Source: Corythoichthys intestinalis
Lineage: Eukaryota > Chordata > Actinopteri > Syngnathiformes > Syngnathidae
Direction of reading: 5' to 3'
NCBI RefSeq assembly: GCF_030265065.1
Contig: NC_080413.1
Coordinates: 1,307,001 to 1,371,000 of the forward strand
DNA: 64,000 nt
Both the position numbers and the translations under genes were made by a program. This document shows, in pieces, positions 24,015 to 33,497 of the stretch. The notes under the pieces are model-generated. The model was not told the origin of the DNA, ran no database searches, and saw nothing but the letters and a program-made list of their open reading frames with translations. Within the stretch, counting starts at the first letter, position 1, and each line of letters starts with the position of its first letter.

Positions 24015-24155
24015 CTGCCATTTAGAGGTGCAACAATTAATCGACAACTAATCGAAAAGCAAATTGATCGACAACAATTTGGACAACCAATTAATCGTTT
24101 AGGACCTTCTTCAACTTAAACTTGTGTAAATTCTTGAAATTATAACATATATAAC

Positions 24156-25267
24156 TAGGGCTGTAGGCATCAATTATTTTAGTAGTCGATTAATCGATGT
24201 ATTGGCCCGAATATAAGACGAGCCCTCTTTTTCAAGACTCAAGTTTGAAAAAAATACTTTTTCAACACCAAATTAATTTTTCTACAGAAAATAATTACAG
24301 TACATCTGAAACAAATGATTATAACAATATATTTGAGAGAAAAAGCATGTTATTTTGCCTCTTTCAAATCTTAATATCTGAACATTTAAATATGTAAAGT
24401 GCAATCACGTTCGTAAATGAATGGTTTCTGGTTTTTGAAATGTAAATAAACCAAACAACAAAACTGCAATACCTGCATTAACCATCAAAGTGAAGTATAA
24501 CTGTAACTAGTCTTAAACAAATCTGAATAAGGAAAAACATTGCAATAAAATAATGCCAACTGGTTAAACTTGAGAGTAGCTGAGATTTGTCATGACAGAA
24601 CATCGCTTCAATGATAATCTGGCGCCATCTAGCGTCGTGAATGGGTATCATGTCTAGACTCATGTCTAATATAAGATGACCCCCGCTTTTTCAGTCTTTT
24701 TTCAATGCAAAAAACAGCATCTTATATTCGGGCCAATACGGTATTTAGTTCCAATAATCGAGTAATCGGATAAGGGGGGGAAAAAAAATTAAAATCAAAA
24801 TCCCTCAGCTGATCCTCAAACGGTATAAAAATAAATGAGGATCTAAGTACAACCAAAGAACAATTGGCTAACTTACAAAGCAAAAGTCTGCTGGTTTAAT
24901 TGCTATAAATTGCTAACTTTTTTTTTTTTTTTTTTTAAACAAGGCTCTAAACACATATTCCCACAAAAAAAAAAAAACACTACATATACCCATGAACTAA
25001 ATTACGAATGCATTAAAAAAAAAAACTTAGCTTATGTTTTACTTAACAGGGAGCTGCTGGACTCAGCCATGTGAAATGAGTTGTTATATTCACTGTTGCC
25101 ACTAGAGGGCAGTGTATCCACCCAAATCAATAAAACTAAATGCAAAACCTTTGAAAAAAAAAAAAACATTACAACGCCACTTTAAATTAAACAAATACTC
25201 AAAGCAGCAAAATTGAATTTGAATCTTTTTTCAGATCGAATTACTCGAGTAATCGTTTCATGCGCTA
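24156..25267. mobile_element. hAT element (middle of three nested), TSD tatataac
   Basis: Starts TAGGGCTGTAGGCATC with 'attttagtagtcgattaatc', and ends 'attactcgagtaatcg..gcgcta'. A perfect duplication, tatataac, lies at 24148-24155 and 25268-25275. Diagnostic interior: 'cactagagggcagtgtatcc'. Other copies are at 59251-61126 and, broken, at about 34370-36135. Non-coding. Confidence 0.88.
24200..24738. mobile_element. TIR element (innermost), TATTGGCCCGAATATAAGAC ends
   Basis: Perfect-looking inverted ends 'tattggcccgaatataagac' and 'cttatattcgggccaata' sit within the middle hAT. Superfamily not determined; no coding sequence. Confidence 0.75.
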
Positions 25268-25599
25268 TATATAACTACTCAGTTGTAAATATAATATTTT
25301 TTCATGATATTTTTGTTAAATAAAAGTAGGACATGAACAAAAAATCTGCTGAAAACAACAATTCACTTTTTTGCCAATTTCAGATATCTGTCTAAACTAG
25401 CTTCTTAATAAAGCTGCAACAACTAATGGATTCATGAATTAGTTGCCAAAGAATTTGAAGGAAATGGTCATCCATTTTGTCTTCGTTGCTACCTACAAGT
25501 TGCTGGAAACAACTTCATTAATTTATTGTGAAGATCATTGAAAGAAGTGACATTTATCAGATTAGGAAAATAATCGTTAGTTGCAGCCCTACTGCCATT

Positions 25600-26099
25600 G
25601 AAATCCATTTCAACATTGAGTGATCGTGTTTCACTGTCACCGACAGCGATTGGACGGTGGACTGGCAGCAATCACAGTCAAAATGGATAGGATGTCTATT
25701 GCCGTCAGTGACAATGAGCTTTTAAAAAATATATGAAACGTTGAAAATAAAATACAGCTATAAATCAGATAAAATCCCTAAATAAAAAATCACAATTGTA
25801 TACAATAGAATTTTTTAACAAGAAATGAGGTATATTTTAGTATTTTAAAATTTGAATGTATTTTTTTTCCTCTTTAAATTAGGATTTTCCCCAATTATAA
25901 TGATATTTTTCAATTTAAATTTTCAAAAGAGTTTGTATTTATTATGAATACTTTTATGTACTCATGTATTCCACCAATGATTTTTTTCAATTCAGGGGGT
26001 TCATTGTGCTTTTTTATCAAATGATTTTATAATGCCTTCTTTACTGTTATCAAATATGTTCATGTCATTCGTGGCTATAGAAATAAACATTCAAAAATA
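25600..26099. other. AT-rich intergenic stretch without recognised gene
   Basis: Contains one copy of the dispersed 'ggatgtctattgccgtcagt' motif (about 25685-25712) and AT-rich low-complexity sequence. No coding or transposon ends seen. Confidence 0.4.
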
Positions 26100-26460
26100 A
26101 ACTTGACATGAATCAAGACAAGGTTTATTTTCCATGTTACAAAGCATTGACATACAATTCCAATATTTTGCTTTCACTTACAAAAGGAACACAATAAAAA
26201 AAGCCCGACTGTGATTGGACACCAACCCCCGTGGGACATCCCGCCCCTCTGGCGCCTGACCTTTTTTTTTGATTGACCTTTGACCTACCTCCACATACAC
26301 ACGCACACCCAGCTCTAGAATGAGGTCAGGTGACATTCTTTGACGGCAAGTAGCGCCGTTGAAGGGGTACTGGCGGTCATGGAATGCGGGCAAACGGGCG
26401 GGGCATTTCCTGTCACCTGATGTCTGCCACTGACAGGAAGTCAAGTCCTTTCAAATAAAA
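26100..26460 (-). other. Possible 3' UTR of an unidentified minus-strand transcript
   Basis: Read on the minus strand, a moderately GC-rich stretch ends in 'taacatggaaaataaacctt', a standard AATAAA signal in typical 3' UTR context, about 330 nt after the GC-rich start. An 88-codon frame at 26178-26444 (minus) is unlike any family I know. The upstream neighbour is a repeat, so the coding part was not found. Confidence 0.3.
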
Positions 26461-26559
26461 AAAAAATAAAAAAAAGTGGGCTTCCAGTTGATTTGATACA
26501 TTACGCTAGAATAATGGCGTTTAGGGTAGATTGTGTTTAACCATTTGAGGCGATGGCAG

Positions 26560-27170
26560 CATATGAGAATATGGCGGAAAACACTCAGGTGACCTGAAGC
26601 TCCGCTCTGAGAACCCTAATTTGGCCAAATTTCAAAATTGTCCGATATGTATGTGCGATACATAATTGGAAAGCTTAAAATCTCAATTTTCTGGGGAAAG
26701 GAAAATTTTGAACAGGAGCGCATTTTTAAAGAATTTTTTTTTTTTTTTTTCTAAATTAAACAGTGAAACCCTAACTGAAGGTGAGAGCACGCGAGAGCAG
26801 AATTAAAGACGCCATGATTTTAACGAGATATCATTGCGTAATTACCTCTTTTCGATCCAATTAATGACTAAGCTAAAAATGAGAGACATTTTGAATAATA
26901 AATACGATTACTTACCTTTTTTTAATGGCTAGGTTGAAACAAAAGCGATTGCGCGACATCTGTAAATGGGGGTTTCCAGGGTAAAACGGACAAATTAAAA
27001 ATAGTTCGGGGGCTTAATGAGCCATGAATCTGCTATGGCAGCATATAGACATATTGTTCTATCAAATACGGCAGTTGTTTTGGCTTAAAATACAACAGTT
27101 TCTCTGCAAGAGGAGTGCAAGAGCAAAAACTGCTTTTTCAGTCTTGTCTGTGTTTTCCGCCATATACAGG
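26560..27170. repeat. Interspersed repeat with ATGGCGGAAAACA ends
   Basis: Starts 'atatggcggaaaacac' and ends 'gtgttttccgccatatac'. A segment of it ('gcagcatatagacatattgt', 'ccaggg..aaaacgg') recurs inverted at about 30085-30345. No coding sequence; probably a TIR element. Confidence 0.5.
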
Positions 27171-27237
27171 GGGTTGGACATTATAACGGAAAGACCTAAA
27201 AAAAATCAACAAAAAGTAATTGAATATGGTGTAGGCA

Positions 27238-28639
27238 CAGTGGGGCAAATAAGTATTTAGTCAACCTCTAATTGTGCAAGTTCTCCCACTTGAAAATATT
27301 AGAGATGCCTGTAATTGTCAACATGGGTAAAACCTCAACCATGAGACAGAATGTGGAAAAAAAAACAAAATCACATTGTTTGATTTTTAAAGAATTTCTT
27401 TGCAAATCATGGTGGAAAATAAGTATTTGGTCATTATCTCAATACTTTGTTATGTACCATTTGTTGGCAATAACAGAGGCCAAATTTTTTCTGTAACTCT
27501 TCACAAGCTTTTCACACATTGTTGCTGGTATTTTGGCCCATTCCTCCATGCAGATCTCCTCTAGAGCAGTGATGTTTTGGGGCTATCGTTGGGCAACACG
27601 GACTTTCAACTCCCTCCTCACCCCGTGGCGTCAAAATGATAACAGGAACGGTGAGCAAAAATCCCAGAACCACACGGAGGGACCTAGTGAATGACCTACA
27701 GAGAGCTGGGACCACAGTAACAAAGGCTACTATCAGTAACAAAAATGCACCGCCAGGGACTCAAATCCTGCACTGCCAGACGTGTCCCCCTGCTGAAGAA
27801 AGTACACGTCCAGGCCCGTCTGCGGTTCGCTAGAGAGCATTTTGATGATCCAGAAGAGGACTGGGAGAATGTGTTATGGTCAGATGAAACCAAAATAGAA
27901 CTTTTTGGTAGAAACACGGGTTCTCTTGTTTGGAGGAAAAAGAATACTGAATTGCACCATACCCACTGTGAAGCATAGGGGTGGAAACATCATGCTTTGG
28001 GGCTGTTTTTCTGCAAAGGACTAGGACAACTGATCTGTGTAAAGGAAAGAATGAATGGGGCCATGCTTCGTGAGATTTTGAGTGAAAATCTCCTTCCGTC
28101 AGCAAGGGCATTGAAGATGAGACGGGGCTGGGTCTTTCAGCATGACAATGATCCGAAACACATGGCCAGGGCAACAAAGGAGTGGCTTTGTAAGAAGCAT
28201 TTCAAAGTCCTAGCCAGTCTTTAGATCGCAACCCCAGAGAAAATCTGTGGAGGGAGTTGAAAGTCCGTGTTGCCCGACGACAGCCCCAAAACATCACTGC
28301 TCTAGAGGAGATCTGCATGGAGGAATGGCCAAAATACCAGCAAAAGTATGTGAAAAGCTTGTGAAGACTTACAGAAAACGTTTGGCCGCTGTTAATGCCA
28401 ACAAAGGGTACATAACAAAGTATTGAGATGAACTTTTGGTATTGACCAAATACTTATTTTCCACCATGATTTGCAAATAAATTATTTAAAAATCAAACAA
28501 TGTGATTTTTGGTTTTTTTCCACATTCTGTCTCTCATGGTTGAGGTTTACCCATGTTGACAATTACAGGCCTCTCTTGTATTTTCAAGTGGGAGAACTTG
28601 CACAATTTGTGGTTGACTAAATACTTATTTGCCCCACTG
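27238..28639 (+). mobile_element. Tc1 element (CAGTGGGGCAAATAAGTATTTAG ends), degenerate
   Basis: Long inverted repeats: 'cagtggggcaaataagtatt' and 'aatacttatttgccccactg', plus subterminal 'caagttctcccacttgaaaa' on both sides. Transposase is readable at 27630-28230: [39 protein letters not shown] (first catalytic aspartates), [12 protein letters not shown] region and [19 protein letters not shown] (second aspartate). Frames shift between these, and the N-terminal part is replaced by an inverted 3' piece at 27535-27615, so the copy is dead. Confidence 0.9.
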
Positions 28640-28779
28640 TAGCACCAGTAAACTTCCAAATACTGTATAATCTAACTTTAGTGCAGTAAAGGTAATATCA
28701 AAAAACAAAAAAAAACAATAATCGGACGCCCCCCCACCCCCCAAAAAAAAAAAAAAAAAAAGGTTTCCTTTTTGGGAGG

Positions 28780-28990
28780 TCGAGCGAAAGAGAAAAAGCA
28801 GCAGAGCAAGATAGTCCGGTTGGAAGCCGACGAGCGAGCGCCACCGGTCGTACAGCTTGCGTCCATATAAAAGAGGCTGGATTGCAAGCGGCAGTGTGCC
28901 GTTCGGCACATGGGACGACCCTCCCTGGTCCAGTGGTTCTCGACACTTCAACAGTAGTGAGGCTCGTTTGTGAAATGTTTAGGACCACTT
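28780..28990. other. GC-rich unique stretch with a TATA-like box
   Basis: A GC-rich island among repeats. On the plus strand 'tccatataaaagaggctgg' (about 28862-28880) looks like a TATA box. On the minus strand an open frame reads LPLAIQPLLYGRKLYDRWRS and GFQPDYLALLLFLF. I cannot identify a gene. It could be a promoter, an exon of an unidentified gene, or part of a retroelement. Confidence 0.25.
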
Positions 28991-29454
28991 GATCCGGGAT
29001 GGGAACTTTTCTACGGCAGATTTTGTGAGTAGACACCACTCTTCCAAAGCAAGAAATGGAGATCTTGACTTTATAATATTTTACTCTCACTTGGGGGCGG
29101 GCCGGGGGGAGTTAACTTTTTATGTCATTTTGTTGCATTATTTTTACCATGAAAGCTTCTTTGTTGTTTTTACTAATTTTGTACCTGTGGATGAGCATGA
29201 AAATATCTTTGTTTGAAATGTATTTCATGTTACGTTTAGAATGAATGTATCTTTTTACAAATCAAAATCACATTTCAGTGCCGACGACAGCGATTAAAGT
29301 CTAATCCATTTGAGAGGATCGGACGTCTATCGCCGTCACCGAAAGAATTCCGATCATGTTAAGTGCTTTTGGTTAACCTTGCGTCCCTGTTTTCTTGTGA
29401 AGAAAAAAAAAAATTTTCTGATGTTATATCATTAAAATCTTTTTTTTTTTTTAA

Positions 29455-29632
29455 CATTTATTCACGAGCTTTTTATCTGGATGTGTCAGAGTTCATATCT
29501 TCAGATCGACTACAGGAATTCCGTTGAGGCCGGGGGGCGACTAAAAGAGCCAGTGCTCTGTTTGTCCTGAAGGGGGCCCTGCGGGAACGTTGCCGCAGTG
29601 TCAAGTGGAGAACGGTGTCGCGATACGGCCGG
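29455..29632 (-). other. Candidate terminal exon and poly(A) site of an unidentified transcript
   Basis: On the minus strand, an acceptor-like 'aacgttcccgcag' (about 29574-29586) precedes an open stretch GPLQDKQSTGSFSRPPASTE, FL, stop. After about 50 nt comes 'gtgaataaatgttaaaa' with a run of A. This is the plan of a last exon with 3' UTR, or of a retroposed transcript end. A repeat starts directly upstream (29632), so the preceding exon was not found. The product is unknown. Confidence 0.3.
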
Positions 29633-30350
29633 AGGTGGGTCGAGTAGCCAAAATTTTGACTCGAGTAAGGTTCATTCAAAATAATAATATTCAAGTCATC
29701 CAAAAAAGTGTACTCAAATATATGCAAAAAAGTATTTGGTGAAACGAATACACAAGTTGTGAGTAACTGCACACGATGTTTAAAAAAAAAAAAAAAAAAA
29801 AAAAATCAAACAATGGTATTTTTTTCTTAGCATAAAGTTGTCTATACAAACTGTCATTATTTTACTTTGAAGAAGGTGACTAACCCACTACATAACCACA
29901 TCAAAGCAACAATAGGTAACTTTTGAACTCTCATTGAATATTTTCATAACACTTGTTATGATTAGAGGTGCAACAATTAATCAATTGATCAAAAACTAAT
30001 CGATTAGCAAATTAATCGACAACTATTTTGATAAATCGTTTAGGACCTTTTTCACGGGAAACTTGTCTAAATTCTTGAAATTATAACATGTATATGGCAG
30101 AAAACATAGTCAAGACTGAAAAAGCAGTTTCTGCTCTTGCACTCCTCTTTAAAAGAAACTGCTGTATTTTAAGCCAAAAGAAATGTGTTTGATAGAACAA
30201 TATGTCTATATGCTGCCATAGCAGGTTGATGGCGCATTTAGCCCCAGAAATATTTTTAATTTGTCTGTTTTACCCTGGAAACCCCCGTTTACAGACGTCG
30301 CGCAACCACTTTTGTTTCAACCCAGCCATAAAACGAAGGTAATTAATTAT
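29632..30350. repeat. Stack of truncated transposon fragments
   Basis: Starts with the fish element end 'ggaggtgggtcgagtagcc' (compare 46528). At 29963 it continues into the left end of the TAGAGGTGCAACAATTAATC hAT, and at about 30085-30345 into the inverted copy of the 26560-27170 repeat. No intact element. Confidence 0.55.
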
Positions 30351-30364
30351 ATTTATGATTCAAA

Positions 30365-30640
30365 AACCTAACTTCACTGTTTTCTGAGAGAATCTCAGAT
30401 CCATGCGGGCCCCAGTAGGTCTCCCTCAATATTTGTGGCGACTGTGGTGTAATTTAATGGAAGATTCATCTGAAAAATCCACCTTTTGCCGAAAAACAGT
30501 GAAGTTTGGTGGAGGCAAAATCATCGTCTGGGGTTACATCCAGTATGGGGGTGTGCGAGAGATCTGCAGGGTGGAAGGCAACATAAATAGTCTGAAATAT
30601 CAACAAATCTCAGCTGCCTCTTACATTCCTAACCCTTAAA
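30365..30640 (+). mobile_element. Tc1 fragment (same family as 14107-15605)
   Basis: The frame at 30403-30639 carries KTVKFGGGKIIVWGYIQYG and CRVEGNINSLKYQQI, a transposase core piece. Both ends are missing. Confidence 0.65.
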
Positions 30641-31231
30641 AAGGGACAAATATACGTATATAATGGTACCTGTTGACTTCTGTCGGAGCTTTGACTGTAA
30701 AATCCCGTTTGGTTTCGCATCGTTGCGCTGCCGATGATTGTAAACTTTTATAGCAAAGTTTGATTTTTGCCTCAGCTAGCTATCAGTAAGCTAAACGCTA
30801 GGCATTATGGGAAACGTAGTTTTCAACTGCTACGTTTGGAGACATGCTGGTTGAATAGTTTTTTTAGTTTATTTCAGTTATTGTTTGTGTGCAATCTAAT
30901 TCGTACAATTCGTCAAGGACAATTGTGGTGATAGTAATTTATAAAAATGTTTAGTTGGCACATAGCCTAATGTGTGTATGTGTATTGACTGGACTGCATT
31001 TCCATGGGTCTGCATTCTACATATATATATATTATCATTATTTTTTTTTTTTTCCCCCAAACTGCATTTTTCCACCCAGAGTGAGAGGGCACATTTTGAA
31101 TATATTAAAGCTATATAGGCATCTTTGAGTGAACTTCGAGTAAAATTCAAGTATCCTGAGGCCGGGTTGAGTGTCCTCTTTTTTGGAAATCAAAGTATGG
31201 TCACCCTAATATATCTTATATATATAAAAAG
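30641..31231. other. Intergenic, no recognised feature
   Basis: AT-rich sequence with no clear coding, transposon ends or tandem repeats beyond short (TA)n runs at 31020-31035 and 31210-31228. Confidence 0.4.
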
Positions 31232-33116
31232 TAGGGGTGTCAAACGATTAAAATTTTTAATCGAGTTAATTACAGCTTAAAAATTAATTAAACGTAATTA
31301 ATCGCAATTCAAACCATCTCTAAAGTATACCATATTTTTCTGTAAATTATTGTTGGAATGCAAAGATAGGAAACAAGACGGATATATACATACAACACTG
31401 TACATAAGTGCTGTATTTGTTTATTATAACAATAAATCCACAAATGGCATTATTAACATTCTTTCTGTTTAAGTGATCCATGGATAGTAAGACTTGTAGT
31501 TCATAAAAGAAATGTTATAGTTACAAATTATAGTAATTTTATATTAAAACCCCTCTTCATATTTTGGTTTTAATAAAATTTGTACAATTTTCAATCAAAA
31601 ATAGAGTTAATATAATAAGAATAAAAATAACAGGCGGTGTTTTACTATCACCTACATTATAATTTGCCTATCACCATGCCATGTTATTGAGATCAACGTT
31701 ACCCCGCACTCGTTCCAATAATAGCGCCAACCGTGTTGTTTATCTGAGGGTGATGGTGGATCTACGAGTCCGGTTTATCCATGCTAAGGCTAATGCACCT
31801 GCCAGTGCCCCATTGAACATGGCTAACTCTTGAGTTAAAACTACGAAATTCACATTCATTCGAAAGGCAAACCGTGCAGAAATACATTATTTCATCTAAC
31901 ACATTTTAATTGGAGAAATTGGCAACTTACTTTGAAATGTTAAGCAGGTCCACTACCTTCGCATGACCCATAAACTGCGACCCAAAGTATCTGGATGCAA
32001 CTTGGTTGCCGATCCTATACCTCACATGCTGGTCCAACTGTTTGGACTTGGTGGTCTTGTTGAGGCTTTCGTCAAACATAACAACGAAGCCATCTGAGCA
32101 CTTCCTTACGTTAGCACACAGTACTGTGCGATTGCCTGCTGTTGTGATATTGATGCTAATGATGCTAACAGCGCGCACGCCCGAGGTGCATTATGATTTG
32201 TAGTGCAGTGCATCGTAAAAATTCTACACGTCATCTTCGTTATGGATTAAAAAAAAAAAAAAAAAAAAAACTTTGTCACGGATATAATTTAGGTTGCACT
32301 GAGATGTTCTTCAAAATTAATACCACGGTGAAAAAATTCCAGACTTACGACAGCTAATTTAATACTTTTAATACCTTTAATAATGAAAAACTAAATTCAA
32401 TGCTTTTTTTAAATACTTTTAATTACCCGCGGGTACCCTGGCCATAAGCTGTGTTCATGTTGAAGCTGAATGTGCTAATAAAGAAATAAAGAAACAAAGT
32501 GCCGGCACGTTGCGTGTGGTATACCTTTGTTAAGAAAAAGCCCAAAACAAGACATCTTTCTCCAGGGCCGGCCCTGGCCATTTGGGGGCCCTAAGCAAAA
32601 TAATGCCAAGGGGCCCATATTTTTGGCACACCATTTTGTCACAGTGTACTGTGAAACTCATACATGCAATCCAACCCATACGTCTATATTTTGTATATTA
32701 ATTAGATTTTGTTGCACTGCATACTTCAAACTTCTCACCCCAAATGATTGTCAGTACTTACAGTAGATAGAGCCAAGCCTTTTTTTAAAAGAGGGAAAAG
32801 AAAGAAGTATTTTTTAAGCTTGGCATTAAGTATCAAAACTCACAAAAGTCAAATAAAGCAAACTGTAGTAAACAAAATAGAATATAAATTACACAATTCC
32901 CAGATTGGGGGCCTCCTAGTGGTCAGGGGCCCTAAGCAGGTGCATAGTCTGTGTATAGGCTGAGCCGGCCCTGCCTTTCTCTGCCTCTTAGCTCTCATTG
33001 TAATCTGTTTGTGGCAATTCATGAGCGGGTCATTCCGCGCATGCGTTAAATATTTTAACGTGATTAATTGAAAAAATTAATTACCGCCCGTTAACGCGTT
33101 AAATTTGACAGCCCTA
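31232..33116 (-). mobile_element. Long hAT element with TAGGG-TGTCAAA ends and a transposase exon
   Basis: The ends match the 620-bp MITE family (left 'taggggtgtcaaacgattaa', right 'tttgacagccctaa'), but the interior is longer. A minus-strand frame at 31927-32178 carries SDGFVVMFDESLNKTTKSKQ and YFGSQFMGHAKVVDLLNISK, resembling hAT-related transposase-derived proteins. It ends at a good splice donor (AAA|gtaagt). A different hAT-like element (32563-32973) is inserted in it. It is probably an internally deleted relative of the source element of the MITEs. A flanking duplication is not clear. Confidence 0.7.
32563..32973. mobile_element. Short hAT-like element, CAGGGCCGGCCC ends, nested
   Basis: Full-length copy with both ends. 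Flanks tctttctc and cctttctc match at 7 of 8 positions, as expected of a target duplication. Confidence 0.85.
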
Positions 33117-33376
33117 ATTTCAAGTACATTTTTTGTTCAATTTTCACACAACTTTCTGTAGGCGACAAAACTTGTCTTGCCAAAATTGGACCTTTATGTC
33201 TTCGTTAAATGATAATCAGTGAAACAAATATATTTTTGTACATTCAACATCATTTGGGAGGGTCTCAGCTTTCATATGAGCCATTTCTGAAACCAATGGA
33301 ATCATTCAAAGTCAGGTTATTAGCAATTGTTTCTACAAAATGGATTAGCAACGAGACTTTTGTCGGGGACTGTAGT
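33117..33376. mobile_element. Tc1 end fragment (CAGTCCC family)
   Basis: Right-end sequence of the 37094-38061 family: 'ttcaagtacattttttgttc', 'gctttcatatgagccatttc', and 'cttttgtcggggactgtag' at the end. No coding part. Confidence 0.7.
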
Positions 33377-33497
33377 ATTGGTATCATTACAACACTACTT
33401 CTAGTGACTGTGAATTGGAATATAGACTTTTTTTTGGGATCAATCATCTTCTAAAATAAAATCACTTTTCCTGCAGTGCTGGAAAAAAAAAAGTTGC

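Larger units (their letters stand above)
24023..25591. mobile_element. hAT element (outer of three nested), TSD ctgccatt
   Basis: Ends TAGAGGTGCAACAATTAATCG / CGTTAGTTGCAGCCCTA, flanked by a perfect 8-bp duplication, ctgccatt (24015-24022 and 25592-25599). Its interior is split by another hAT at 24156-25267. No transposase is seen. The left part of a sister copy starts at 29963. Confidence 0.88.
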
